From Scleromitrula shiraiana (taxonomy: Eukaryota > Ascomycota > Leotiomycetes > Helotiales > Sclerotiniaceae), in contig JABELC010000007.1 of the NCBI GenBank assembly GCA_028455995.1, positions 1,561,501 to 1,625,500 on the forward strand: a DNA stretch of 64,000 nt, in the 5' to 3' direction. The notes beneath the pieces are model-generated. The model was not told the origin of the DNA. It did no database searches and worked only from the letters and a program-made list of their open reading frames with translations. How positions within the stretch are numbered: position 1 is the stretch's first letter; each line of letters opens with the position of its first letter. Made by a program: the position numbers and the translations under genes. Of this stretch, positions 43,683 to 57,412 are shown one piece after another.

Positions 43683-46600
43683 GGGTGGATGGGTAGATGT
43701 GCATTTTGGAGGGGGGAAGAGAAGATTGGTGAGATTGAGGGTAAGAATTAAAATACTTAGAGTTAAAATGCAAGTTTATGTTTTGACTTAGAAGCTGATT
43801 GAGTACACGTCAAGTAAAACCGAAACCGCCTACCAGACTGGAAATAACATAAAACATGAAATCGTCATTGCAACTATGACATAGAAGTAGATACTGATGA
43901 ACCTCACGGGGGATAGAAATCAGATTCCCTCGCTCATCGGACTGAATATGAATATACTGAGTGGCAATGGAGGAGAGGAATGTAACACGATCGATGTTGC
44001 ATATATTCAAAACCAAGGTATTATTTTACTTCTATCTCATCAATGACTTCTTCTTTATCACCTGTGCTTGTCTAACTATTTGTAAACAGACATTATGTGG
44101 AAATAAGCTGCAGATCGTAAGGAGAAACACGTATGTATACTCAACCAAAAGAGAATTGGGTGCTCTCACGAATGGGATTATATCAGACAGGACTAGAATA
44201 CAATACTAGCTTCTCATATGGACACCCTGATTGTTAAATACCCAAATTTTCAGAGATCGATTCGAGTTAACTTGAACTGACTTGAATGCTTAAGTAGTTT
44301 ATACTCATTCTCGGATTGATGAATACTCGCTCATAATCTGGTTTGACATTGCCCAAAGCATCTTCTTGAGGTTCCTTCCCAAGCAATAATAGATGTCTAT
44401 CACTGAGTCTAGATCCCTAAGCAACGACCTTGGTCTTTTGAATCGAGTGTTGGGGATCATGTTTTGAGATATGACTTTCTAGGAAGATTTATATTGGAGG
44501 AGGTAGGAAGCTGGATGTGAAAACTCTTGATCTACGGGGGAGAAATTACGTAGAATATCTAGGGAAAAGGGAGATTGCGTGGCTTGAATAGCTAGGGGGG
44601 ATGGGCTCCGTCTATATACAAAGAATCTAAGATTTAATTCACCACCCTCTGTCGCTCTCTCCGTCACTTGAATCTCATAGTTCTTCCATACAATTCTGTG
44701 GATTGATATATACTACGTGGTGTTGGTATGATAGCTTAAGATACTTTTATAAGTACGCATGATACCAGCCGAATATCGAGATAGACAAGATGTTCTCCCT
44801 CAGATATGAATGGTGCATAAAAGCTATTAAGTGAACAGGACTTGGTTACCCAGATCAACAACTGAACCAATTGACTGAGATCAGATGAGTATGAGGAATG
44901 TATGAGAAAATATGGCATCTCAATTATTGAAAACATCTGGTCAATCTAAATAAGGGCATATGGCAAGAAACTTTCATGTTATAATTGAGCTCGGATGGAA
45001 GAGAACTTGTATTCTTGGAGAGTTGACTCTTCGAGTTGGCTTGATTATGCAGTAGACACGCAAAATATAGATTATAGGAGGTAATGACACATGAATTGGT
45101 ATTCAATATTCTTGCAAGTGAACTCCTGATGAGATACTGATGTGAAACCCCTGATTGTCGCCAAAAATATGGACGTAACCTTAAGTTCTCCTTTTCAGCA
45201 GTTCGAACTCGACAAAACCATAATATTATTCAGTTGCGAATCTGCATTTTGCATTAATGAAAGACTACGATAAATATGTCATAAATTTCTTATTGCAATT
45301 TTCGAACCGAACCCAACCCCAACATGTACAAACTCTTCACCAAAACATTCAAGTGCCGACCTCAAGGCCCAATGGTACTTTGGTAACACAACAATCGACG
45401 ACTCATGACCGCAAAACATCCACGATAACCTCAACATAGAATTACCACAAAGCATATTTCACCATAACATTTCAACACTGACTGTCGTTACCGTAGTAAA
45501 CCAGAAGCATCAAGATCATCCTTCATAAACCCGAGAAATCCCCTCAGTCTAAGGTGTTCATCCGATAATCAGGGTAGCGCTAAGTTCAACCTCGTGGCAT
45601 ACCAACAACCGAACGAACTAATTGAAGCAGCTCTGGCAGTTTGGATTGTCGATCAATGTCGATTAAATACATGACAAGACTCAATAATATGACCCCTAGA
45701 AAATAATTCATAATTGGGGTCAGATGCTTCCTGGTGAACGGATGCATTTGATCGATCGTTCGGCAGATATATTCTCAATATTATTTATGTCATGTATTCT
45801 GTAATGATGTAGGTATCCCCACCTCATAGTATGTCGTGGTCAACTATATGGTTCTATGTCTTCTTCGCTGTATATTGATCAACTGAGAGGATCACTCGTT
45901 ACTATTGAATTCTTAAACTGGCATTGCATAGTGTCACTAGGTGTATGGGGAAAGCATGGAGGCTTAGAAAAATGGCGGAATGGTTCCCAAGACAAAAACT
46001 AAGATGACAGATGAACGGAATAGTCTAAGTTATCTTTAACGTCGGCTTAAATTTCTCAAAAATAAAACATGGCCAAGTTCCCAGCAGAATGGGAAGATTT
46101 CTTCCCCACTATTTAGATTTCATCAATAGTTGGGAAAACTTGTATACTAGTTCACGGTAATCACTCAAATAGCGTGGCATTACATCAATCAATCAATCAC
46201 CGTAACTTAATTGACAATTTTGATAGATTGACATACATTGTCTTTCTTACCCAAGTTATTGGACTTCTTGGCGCACTTGCTTTCTAGTAATATTCATCAT
46301 CCTTGGAATACTACTGAAATGTTAATTGACCGTGGCGCTGAAGTAGAAAATAAGAAGAAGAAAAAAAGATTACTGAACATTCGAAGACTATTGTATATTG
46401 GGGTTAACACTAAAAACTAGACGTCTAGCTCACTCAGGGCAATTCCATTGATTTGGTACCGTATTGTGCCGATTTTCTAATTGACTTCTGGCTGGAACAA
46501 GCCTACCTAGGTAACTAACCGTTTGAAGGAAACTCTAGAAATACTATACGACCATCAATATTGACGTGAAATGAAAACCAACCTCGGTATCGAGAAACAG

Positions 46601-46730
46601 ATGATGATGATTGATCGTCCTTGAGCAAATATTTTGAGTAACTTTGACTTGCTTGACTCGAAGATCTAACCCGCGCCGTCGGGTTCACTAAAATTTTAGT
46701 AAGGTGACGGCTGACAGTTTATTTCTTAAG

Positions 46731-46810
46731 GCTCTACTTGGACTCGAACTTAAATACACGTGTTAAAACTTAGTCCGGAAATCGTATGCTAACCAGAACA
46801 CTATGATCGG
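46731..46810 (-). other. tRNA-like relic with intact B box
   Basis: Read on the minus strand, TAGTGTTCTGGTTAGCA resembles a tRNA D-arm/A box, and 36 nt later GTTCGAGTCC is a perfect B box. The acceptor strands do not pair and the T-stem is broken (TTAAG against CCAAG), so it is a decayed tRNA gene or tRNA-derived SINE fragment, not a functional tRNA. Confidence 0.35.
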
Positions 46811-49800
46811 TGATGCCCCCTCATTGAGGAATACCCCGGTTGTCAAATCTTTGCAGCGTGTTATTCTCGTGGTCTCGGATCTATTTTGCAAATGGTGTAG
46901 GCTAAGGGGTAGTTACAATATTTAGGGCATCAGGCTCGGAGGGGTGGCACGGGAGACTAGCTCGGTATTTTGGCATGTTGGTTCGATGCTTATTTTTTCC
47001 TAAAATGATAGTATGTGTCAAAACGTGGCGGTGTCAGAAGAATGCATCTAAAAGAACACTCGGTGAGATGGTGGGTAGGTTATTGGTAAGCTAAAGAAAG
47101 AGGCTGAATCCTTCGCACTCTATTTGGAGATTCTGCTTCGTTTCCAGATCTAATATTTCCTAATGTAGTCGGCTGTATAGAAAATATGGGGGTGTCAGAA
47201 CTTTGAGGGATTTTCGTGAGGGTGTGTACAGCTTGTTGACACATTCAGAATGCTTACCTACAGGTTCTCCACGTGGGTTTTTCGAGCCTCCAAGAAGGAT
47301 AAATGTGATGTATGTAGAAAGAATGGGATTCTTCAAATCAAGGCTGCAGATTTGGTGTGATGACTGCATACTTTTATAAAATGAATATACAACAAGGATC
47401 ATCTATCAAAGGGCGATCTTTTTCACTAAAAAGAAATACCCGGACTTGATACTGCTTGCACATTCCAGTCCAGAAAATTGCAGAATGTATGATCAACCTA
47501 CCGATTGTTCGGAATCGGTTCTCATTACATTATTGCACGTCATAACACTGCCAAATCACTTGAAGCCTCCATCATTGAAATTCTTGAGATAATTCTGAGT
47601 TGAGCATATGGGCTGAACCGCGCTGAAAAATGAAATGCAAGCGACGTTCGCAACTCGGACTCGAAGCAGGAAGGTCGTTGTTTATATCTAGAAAACAATG
47701 CACATCCGGTGGAAATGATATTCTCAACCATTTCAAGGTCTGGTATCATAATTATTGCCATGTGAGGGGAAGACGTGTTTCTGGAGGCTTGGACATCGTT
47801 GGTAAGGATGATGACAATGATCATTAGAATGTCAGACCATTCATACATTCCTAAAACTGAAGCATCTTGCTGAACAGTTCTGGTTCTGGATAAATTGAAG
47901 CATCATACAGTATCTGGAATGCTGGACATTGCCAGAATTTCCACGATGTTACACAAAAGAACCGATGGTGATTTAGGACCTTGTCCAGGATACTACTATA
48001 GGCTGTTCTGGTAGGTTTATTGCGTTTTCCCCAACGGTTTATTTCCCATCAAAACCAATAAATCCCAGTCTCTCACATCATTTGATGCAATTAGCACACC
48101 CAAACTTCTTTTTTCATATATACTTCAACTTAGCACAAATGTCTATAAGAAGCGCTGCAGTCACCATCATGGGCCCCACGCGATTAAATCCTTCAGCATG
48201 GGATTTACTACCTGAGCGACCCTGTATTCGGCGCTGTACATCTGAATGTTACCTTGGAAGAATGATAATACCTCACGCTACAAGAAAGCTGTGCCTTTTT
48301 CATACAGAACATCGGATAAATTGACCTGAAACCATAAGTTGACGAGGAGCCGCAAAAGCTTCTCTGTAGCTATTCTAGAATCTAGATACTTGGATATAAT
48401 GTGGCGGAGTAAACATCTGTAACGACAGTATCTGAAAATATCTAGAGCAAAAATCCAATGGCTGCTTACTGTTGAAGTATTCAAATTCGTTATTGGTAGA
48501 ACATATAGCATCTAGACTTTCGTTCCGAGGTATATTTCTCAAAACGCAATTATCGGCGTGAGATCCCGATGAACTGGTTTGGAACGGCGAACTGCTTTTC
48601 ACGAAACTGGAAAGCTGGAAATATCCGTACGACAACGCAGTGAAAGGCTGCCCACATATCCAAAAATGTGCTGCGCCGTCTACTCGGTTTCTAGGTCCCC
48701 GAGCTGGTAACAGAATTGACTCGAACAGTTGGAGTCATATACTGTTGCACTTAGGTTTATGTAGACAGCCGCATGATCCAATACTGTTGGTCGCCGTTCT
48801 GCAATAGATTGGCGAGGGTACTCGACGGACATTAACTCGTGGAGATTCGTGGAACAATTGTTGTGCCGATAATGCTAAGATGCGATCATGCTTAACGATA
48901 TTATATATCTAGCGCATGAGCAGCTCAAACTACAAAAAAACCGTGTATAATGAAAAGCTTGGGAGAGACCGTTGACGAGGTTTACACAACACAATCACAA
49001 CAGTAACAAACGAAGATTAGGTACTACCCAAGTACAAAATGGCTTGCGTAAATTGCGTACATTACTGTTGTACCTTCAGGCTTTCCCTTCCGGCTGCAAG
49101 TCCCAGGAAACCCCGGAGTTCCCACACGGACACACCCGCACACGCCGCACACGGGTTTGAATTCTGATTTGGTTGTTGGTTCATGGTAATTTTGTAAATA
49201 GTTGTAAGGGAGGAATGGGTAGAAGCATATATTACATAAGATATGTCAGCATTTCCTCATGTAGATATTCTTGCGAATTCTGCAGCTCACTCTTGAACCC
49301 ATGCTACGCGGACAATCGAATGTTACGATAAAGATCCCTTGATCCATGAAAAAAACAATCGGAGCTTTGAGTCTGTGAATCTAATAGGTATTGTTGTTCA
49401 AAGTTTGACAGATGGGGGGTTGGAGATAAATTGATCGAGAGAGAAATGGGAAATATCCATGCACCTCCATAAAGTGTTTCTAATTCTTCAGCTTTGATAT
49501 TAATCCAATCCCCATCTCAAATCATGATTGAACGAACTACTCCGAGGTACTGTAGGTTGTTGTTCCTGTTTTGTTTCCTGTCAAACACGCGACCGTTCGA
49601 AGTTTCGTTGACAACTCCCAATATGGAAGCATCAGCGATTTCCTTGACACCCGTTGTAATGCGATGACACTATGACTCCCGCTGCCATGTAGGGGCTTAT
49701 ACTTCGAACATCCTTGATATTTTCTAGGGCTTGAGTAAAAAGAAAAGTTTACCGGCGAGGTTCAGGGAAGTCATAAGATCTATATTCTCGTATATATCGT

Positions 49801-51452
49801 TTCAAGGGGAGGGGCATTTCCCTCCACGATTTATTGTGGCTTATATCACGGATATCAAAGAAGCAACTATGCATGAGATGACCCCCCCCCCCCCCCTCCC
49901 CCCCGAGGATGTAAGGAAATCTGCAGGAGGAACATGCGTATGGACTTTTGAAAGCACGATATTGTGCTTTATTTCCATGGCAAATGGATTTCTTTCGTTG
50001 AATTTTCCTTTCTAGGAAGTCGGTACACTGTACAGTTGTACCAGCGTACTCAATTCAACATGATGTCTCGGGGTATCAGAATTTTCGGAGGATTTGTACA
50101 AGTAACAAACTCATCTGATTCTTGCCATGACATCTGGAGCATTGTTTATGTCTCTACACGTACGGTGGTATCACAAGAAGGTGGTTAACTGCGTTATATT
50201 ATGATCACATGTCTTGAGTACAACCCAAACTTAGCCTAGGCAGGCAATGTTGTCTGTATTGCAGGAATATAATGGTAATTTCATTGAATAACATTTCTTT
50301 CAGGAGATTTGACGTATATCTCCAGAAGCATGTAGCCATACGGCGAAGTGCATGCATGTTATGTAGAAAATACTACGCAGTAAGCATGGATAAAAATACT
50401 GTGACTACTATTGGTTGGATGTAGCTGAAGGATATGGACTGGGCATGCAAAGAACCCCACAGATCATCGCGATTAATAAGTAGCGATCCATTCATTTCTA
50501 ATCTACATGAACAACAACATCATCTAACATTGTTGCTTCCTACAAACCTTGGTTTTGGGGAGATGCAGAAGCCTAGCGAATAACAGACCGATTACATGTC
50601 AATCTAAATACCGCGTTGAACGTAAGTAGTGCCCCGGGTGACAGTATGAATTCACCCAGAACCTCATAGAACTATACCTGACCATGAGTATGTGGAAACC
50701 TTGAAATCTGTCATGTTTCGTACTCCGGAACACAACCGAGCATGAACCCCACGATCGGACTCAGAGGCTGAATGTTGAGACAAAGCTGGTGGATATTTGA
50801 ACCCTCAAACTGCCATGAAAAGCCAGAATGTCATCCATATTCAGATTAGCTTGCGAATAGAGTGATGGTTATGCGTTCACAAAGTTCTTCCCCAGACGAT
50901 TCAAGAGCAGGTCATTGAGAGGTACTCCTTCTGGAATGTTATCTAATAGTAGTATTATTATAGATAATATATAATCTTCGATATGGAAAAGAAACAATAT
51001 AGTTGGTCCCGAGTAGATGGGTCATTCGGTTCAAAAAATCTGCAAGTTTCCTTGACGCAAGTATAAAATTGCAAAAATGACAACTCATATTACCCAATCC
51101 CAGAACTCCAGATATATTAATGAATATAAAAAAACTATCATCGAATTAGTTTACCTTATACACCTAAATATATGTTTATCAAAGCTTTTCGGTTTACAGC
51201 TGCCAGTGTCATCGATTTTTACTCCCGGTGTCGATCATGTCATTATATGAAGCCAAATCTTACCTGAACGTCATGGCTTGCGATACACGAATCTGTAGAA
51301 GTAGTTTTGAAACTCACGACTATTTTACCTGTAATTTTTTTCCATTCAGCTTCTAGTTCCCCTGTACTATTTGAAAATGCTCTGCTGAAGCTAATGTTGT
51401 GTCATACAGAGAAATGGCCCCTCGGTAGAATTACCAAAGAAAGACATTCAAG

Positions 51453-51484
51453 TTGGTACATTGGTACATTGGTACATTGGTACA
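51453..51484. repeat. (TTGGTACA)4 direct repeat
   Basis: Four perfect 8-nt units. Confidence 0.9.
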
Positions 51485-52159
51485 GATTCAAAGAAGGTGA
51501 ATCGTTCCAAAGTTTGGATGAGATGATGTTTCGCCCTATGGCAACTATTTCCTTTTTTTTTTTTTTTTGATTTGATTTCTTGGAGCCACAGGAGTGACTG
51601 AGCCTCATTCTTACATTCGCCGGTACACTTTACTGTTCGAATGTTTCAAAGATAGTATATTTATACTACTAAGCAAAAGACCTCGGAAGTATAGCCATGA
51701 ATGTTCTATTATAGACATTCATTAAATTGAGTATCGAATTATAATTCTCTAGATTGATTCTGTCGAAATTGTATAATCATTACTTAGTAGGGGCTGGGGG
51801 GGGTAGGTACAGTAACAGTAGGTTAGGTATAGTGTACGATATTCACCGAGCCCTACATTCGGACCTGAATGATTAAGCATTAGATTATAGGGAATGACTT
51901 CGCTATAAATTCCTTACTCGAGTTTGGTCTAGATCTAAAATATCCTATATCTTATATATTATCTAGTACTATATGAGTAATAGTGATAGTGATATATTAA
52001 GTCCTAACTGATCTAGAACTACTAGATTAGTTTTGTGGTGGAATAAGGAAGGGCAAGTTAGCATTACTAACCTTTAACTCTTACCTCACCTCACCTGAAG
52101 AAGATATCAATGCAAGCAATGATAGACAAAATAAATATCAGCCATAGGAGGATGGATTC

Positions 52160-52335
52160 TCACAGATATGTATTATATACTTATTGCATACTTATTGCAT
52201 ATTTATTATATATTCATTACTACATACCTATTACATATCTACTACATACCTATTATATACTTATTATATACTTATTATATATCTATTATATACCTATTAA
52301 ATACCTACTATATACCTACTATATACCTACTACAG
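52160..52335. repeat. Degenerate 10-nt minisatellite (TATATACYTA)n
   Basis: About 17 imperfect units of consensus TATATACYTA, varying mainly at pyrimidine positions. Translations give an artefactual Tyr/Ile/Leu repeat. Confidence 0.85.
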
Positions 52336-52846
52336 TTATTATTATTGAGGGTGGTAGTATTGGGTATGTAAGAGGACATTGATAGAAGTTGAAGAACAAG
52401 GCTGATCCCAGAACCATGAATGATATCAATGCATATTATACTTTTGTACTTTAGTAACTATTATTTACCAACGGAATTACTTCCCCCCCAATAACCATCA
52501 CAACCTACAATTACAACCTACAATTATAACCTACCATCACAACCTGTCAAATTGAATCTTAGAAAACATCCAAAGTGTAAACATATACTTATATATATAT
52601 AAACATATACTTGTATATATATGTATATATAATATATATATATATATACATATATACACAGTTATCATTATAAAAATATACTTGATGTATCCAAATATGG
52701 ACCAATGTTAATTATTTCTAGATGCTTAAGTAATACAAATAAATCATAGTAACTCGCAAAGTCGCAAAGTCGCAAGTCTTTCTTGAATCGTCCCCTCAAT
52801 TTTCCACAATTTTTTCGGTAAGTTGCAGTAAAGTTGCAGATCCAAA

Positions 52847-52925
52847 CGTGCCCCTGTTCCCCCTGTTCCCCCTGTTTTCCCTGCTTTCCCTGCTTTCCCT
52901 GTTTCTTCCCTGTTCCCCTAATCCC
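52847..52925. repeat. 9-nt minisatellite (CCCTGTTCC)n
   Basis: About eight units of CCCTGTTCC/CCCTGCTTT. Confidence 0.85.
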
Positions 52926-53034
52926 CTGCTCGGCATAGAGAATGCTTCCACCGGGGAATTTGTAGCGGCTGCGTTGCACACCCTGCAAGTGTACTTAAAA
53001 AGTTATTCAAGGCGATAGACCCTGGTAGAATATA

Positions 53035-53130
53035 AACATCCATAAACATCCATAAACATCCATAAACATCCATAAACATCCATCCATAAACATCCCATCC
53101 ATAAATATCCCATCCATAAATATCCATACG
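53035..53130. repeat. 10-nt minisatellite (AAACATCCAT)n
   Basis: Five near-perfect AAACATCCAT units, then AAACATCCCATCCAT variants. Confidence 0.9.
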
Positions 53131-53747
53131 ATCTAGCCTCCTTAGAATCCTTCCGTGACTTTTCTAGGAGGAAACCACATTACATATACATATACATATA
53201 CATATACACATACATATACATATACATATACACATCCATATACATAATAGACTTATCATCTTGGCAACAACCGTTCTCAATCTGACCATATTTTGGATTT
53301 GGGAATTAGATTAGATCTTAAAACCTAGTTCCATGTACGCACATCAACGAGGCTATCCTAACTTCCTTAACCTCTTTACCCATTCTTCAATCATACAGTT
53401 GATTAATCATACAGTAATCATACAGTAATCATACAGTAGCACGAACCTCGGACGGTCACTAGATCTACCTCTGACACTTGCCGTATTTACTCTTTGTGGG
53501 CAATCAACCATGACCCAACACTTTGAACTTGTCCTCCCATCTTTTTTCTTGACCATGCCTGGTAAATCTCCATCCTGGCTCTCCATCCCGGCAGCTGTGC
53601 AGTAGCGGCCCGTTGATCTACTTACTTCACCTAAATTATTGTAATACTTAAGAGTCCTTTTCACCTCGATATCGATATTCCAATTTGATATTCTTCTACT
53701 CTTCTATAAAAACCATAAAGAAAGTTATCACAATTTCACTCACTTCA

Positions 53748-53752
<5 letters not shown>

Positions 53753-53778
<26 letters not shown>

Positions 53779-53870
53779 AACATCGACATCTCAATACGTC
53801 ATCGTCATCGTCATTATCATCATCGTCATTATAATCATCATCACCACCACCACCATCATCATCATCATAA
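53753..53870. repeat. (TA)n then CAT/CGT/CAC trinucleotide tract in the homeobox gene leader region
   Basis: About 13 TA units are followed by a trinucleotide tract of CATCGT, ATCATC and CACCAC. It lies 525-640 nt upstream of the homeobox start codon and may be transcribed as 5' UTR. Confidence 0.8.
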
Positions 53871-54395
53871 GCTATTCAGCGTTTTCATAACTGCATATAT
53901 ACCCAACTTATCTCATATCACATTTGAACGTCGATATACCTTGTTCTAATCGGATCATTGAAGTGAATCCGACATCAAGAGACGAGAGACTTTCAAATTA
54001 CAATCATCATATTTATTCACTATTATTTGGGTGATATTTTATTATAAAATCCGCGCCAATCTGGCTAAGAAAACATTACTATTTTCAACCTTGAATTAAC
54101 AAGAATATATTCATATTGAAATTGTTTCTAGCGTCATTGTTGGTAGTAGTAGTTCATGATAGTTTGGTAGTAGTTCATCATAGTTTGGTAAGTTCAATCA
54201 CTTTCCATTAGTACTTATCTATCTATATAGTGCCTTCCTACTAGTAGATTATACTTTTACACACAAATTATTTCTTATTTTTTTGGTAAATCCATATAAG
54301 AAAAACATTCATATTTTTCCATTTACCATCTTCATCTTCATCTTCATCTACTTTGAAAAATTCATCTTCTATATTGTTCTTTCTTAACTATCAAG

Positions 54396-55805
54396 ATGTA
54401 TGAAGATGTTTTAACTAATAATAAAGCTGCAGACTATTACAGCAGCCTCTGCCCCGAGGAAAAATTCCGTCGTCTAATGGAATTGAACCAACTTCTCAGC
54501 AATTCAAGAAGTTCACCAAGTATTTCTCCAGAAACTGATCTTTCAAAAATGTCTTATTTGGCCAGACATGGACCTCAAGTTTTACCTCCACCAGGTAACA
54601 TGTATCAACTTGAAACTTCCCGACCCCGATCTCAACCAGAGTTCCTCCCATCTATTCGAGAAGTATGTTTCAACATTTAATAACTTTAAGTCAAATAATT
54701 AATGATCTTTCAGTTGCTCCCTGATCTCGAAACGAGACATGAATATAGATTGGATTCAGCATCATCTTATTCCCCTACAACAAGCAATAACTATTCACCT
54801 AACTCTAACAAGAGACGAAGAATGTCTGAAGAAGAAGAAAGATTTCGACAAGAACAACTCAATGCGCGATATCGTCGAAGTCCTTCTAGCGGTTATCGAC
54901 CACGCGAGTTAAACATGTCGCCGGCCTCTTCTGTACGTCGGGAGAGTCTTATTTCACCGACAGAAACAAGAGCCGGATCAGTTGGAAGCTCTTACTCTTC
55001 TACAGGACCTCTTCCATTCCAATCTCCAATCTCCGAGCCTGCTAGAGACTTCAGACCAACACTCCCAAATTTGTATAGTCTGGCCGATCGAGCCCCTCAA
55101 CCAACGACAGCACGTTCTTACAACGAATATTCTTTGGATGCCTCCCGATCTGCTGCTCAATACAGCCACCCTTCTCACGAACGTCGTGATCAATACAACT
55201 CCGCATCATTCCCATATGGATATCAACAACCCAGGTGCCAATCTTTGAATACCCCTCCACATCACTTGTCTCAAGCACAGACACCTTTCACCAGTCATCA
55301 CAGTGGAGCAATGGGCCAGGCTTCTTATTCTATGGATATGAACGACTCCTCCGGCGGCAGTGATAAAGGGCAGCGAAGAAGACGAGGAAACCTTCCAAAA
55401 CACACAACCGATGTATTAAATGCCTGGTTTCTATCCCATCTACAACATGCATACCCGACGGAAGACGAGAAGCAAGATTTAATGAGACAAACTGGTCTTC
55501 AAATGAGTATGTTTCACAAAGTACTACGAGTTTTCACAATCACTAACTTATCTCCAGATCAAATTTCCAATTGGTTCATCAACGCACGTCGCCGAAAATT
55601 GCCAGCTCTTCAGAACAGTGCCCGAGCACAAGCACATGCTACAGCAAGAATGCAATCTAGAGATGAATATAGAGATGCCGTAGAGTATGAGGATGAGGAG
55701 AGAAATTCTAGTCAGGGAGAAAGCGATATTGAACCCAATTCATACGCAACATACCCTGACGAACTCCATCCACGCAATAGAGAGGTTGGAAAGTATAGAG
55801 TTTGA
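54396..55805 (+). CDS. TALE/KN-type homeobox transcription factor (435 aa, 3 exons)
   Basis: Exons are 54396-54662, 54714-55506 and 55558-55805. Both introns are 51 nt with GTATGT donors. The N-terminal 300 residues are Ser/Pro/Tyr-rich and probably disordered (activation region), with a basic patch SNKRRRMSEEEERF. The homeodomain spans about 308-370: RRRRGNLPKHTTDVLNAWFL, the TALE three-residue loop extension around HAYPTEDEK, then (after intron 2) NQISNWFINARRRKLP, with the DNA-contacting Trp-Phe-x-Asn. The tail is acidic. It is related to fungal KN homeobox regulators of growth, development and virulence. Which numbered HOX gene it is cannot be fixed here. Intron 2 has no stop and a length divisible by three, so unspliced mRNA would code a 452-aa form with a broken recognition helix. 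Confidence 0.92.
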
Positions 55806-57363
55806 AAAATTATTAGAATTGGACTGGAGTTTGGGAATGTATATCTATGGGAGAGATTTAAAATTTTCTACATGATTTAGGATAGACTGGGTCAAGGGAC
55901 GAGGAAAACAGCACTTGAGGATACCACAAAATACATGGGAAGGATACCACTTTGTTACATTAGCCAGAAATTTTGGAGTTCTGGATAAGTTTTGGGTGGT
56001 AGGAAGGAAGGATCACTAGTATTCTGTACAACATTAAAAATATAATTAATTTTCACACTACTAAAGCTCTTCATTGCCAGTGAATTCAAATCCAATAAAT
56101 CTCTTCTTCAAGATTTTATCAATGGATGTCTACAGAGGTAGAAAGAATGGTTCCAATCACATAATACTGTACTCCCTTCGCCTTCGGTCTCGTAGCCAGC
56201 CTGCATTTTGCGACACATCCACAATTTACACTAAACATGTATGAGAGGCACAATTCTCCGAACTGCCCTGCATAAATTAATCCCGAGCGAATGATCAATG
56301 CCATGTTTGATATTCGAACAATGAATTGAATCTCGTCATCATAATACTTCCGCCACCTATTCTATTCGTGCGCAAGTCAATTATCGACAGACTTATGAAT
56401 AACAAAACAAATTGATTATAATATTTCCAAATATCTTCTTCTCTTCTCTTCTCTTCTCTTCTTTTTACCTGCAAGTGCATTTTTTATGCTGGGCCCGTCC
56501 CCTTCTGTCGATCCAATTGCGCACACGGGAGGAATTACCTAGGTATGTATGTTCGGCATGATTGGGCTCCGAATGACTGGTAGTCGCAGCCGCGGGCAGT
56601 GAGGATTGGCAGGTTGTCAAGTCGCAACTTTATTTCAGATTCAAATGCCGTCTGTCAATCACTTTTAGGGCCTACGGTTGTGGTTTAGCGGGGCGATTAG
56701 TGCTCTCAGGGCGTGGGAAGACGGATGACTCGGCAATGGTGGGGAAAGAGTGTGAGGTGAATTGGATTCAAGTGATATTGGCATTGGCATAGCATGGCAT
56801 TGGCATTGGCATTGTCATTGGTGTTGGTATTGGTAAATGTGATGGGAGTGTGTAAGTGTAGATGGGCTGAGTTAGGGAAATTTGAGCGAGGATGGGGCCG
56901 TTTTGGATTGGGACTATCGTCAGGTAGTTAGTTACATGAGGAAGATGATCATGGCTATATTAGCCTAGAAGTTGTAATGTTCGGAGAATATACCACGAGT
57001 ATGTAAATGTAGATTGCTCATTTAGTTTTAGTGTCTCTTTATTTCACCTGATCCAGATAGATATTCACCTTCTAGAACGAGTTGGAGATTATGCCAATAA
57101 CGTGGAAGAAATCATGGCAAATTTAAGCGATTAGTTGTTGATAGCAATCTTGTGATGTCCCAGGCCAGGCGTTGTAACAACATCACATCCACTTTGAAAC
57201 AGAATATTTCTTTCGGAATTATGTCAAGATAAAACCGAAATACCGAAAAATCAAATCAAACTAAACTACAAAGTAATTCTCCTTCCCGTCTATTTGACGT
57301 ACAGAACAAAACAAAACTTTCTCAACACGTTTCTGACAGGTGCCACTAAATTCACTCGTACTA

Positions 57364-57412
57364 GCACTAACACTAACACTAACACTAACACTAACACTAA
57401 ACACTAAACACT
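57364..57412. repeat. (CACTAA)n array
   Basis: About eight units, the last two with an extra A. It is superficially like a telomeric C-strand but is not CCCTAA. Confidence 0.9.

Larger units (their letters stand above)
43683..54395. other. Gene desert of about 10.7 kb including the homeobox gene leader
   Basis: No convincing protein gene. AT-rich DNA with many short frames lacking domains; the frame pair at 49731-50188 is the most protein-like but unrecognised. Contents: a tRNA-like relic (46731-46810, minus), C15-T-C7 (49882-49904), (TTGGTACA)4 (51453-51484), a long T run (about 51552-51569), a degenerate 10-nt minisatellite (52160-52335), a CCCTGTTCC array (52847-52925), an AAACATCCAT array (53035-53130), (ACATAT)n (53181-53249) and (TA)n (53753-53778). 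The last 700 bp should hold the homeobox gene promoter and leader. No transposon ORFs are visible, so any mobile origin has decayed beyond recognition. Confidence 0.65.

Noticed and set aside
49731..50188. Frames with SIFSYISFQGEGHFPPRFIV and following block
   Set aside because: Mildly protein-like but broken by a C15 homopolymer and without a recognisable family; left in the gene-desert description.
52110..52382. ORFs of Tyr/Ile/Leu repeats that look like membrane helices
   Set aside because: They are translations of the TATATACYTA minisatellite and appear in two frames.
57364..57412. CACTAA repeat as a possible telomere remnant
   Set aside because: Filamentous fungal telomeres are TTAGGG/CCCTAA; this lacks the CCC and sits between ordinary genes.
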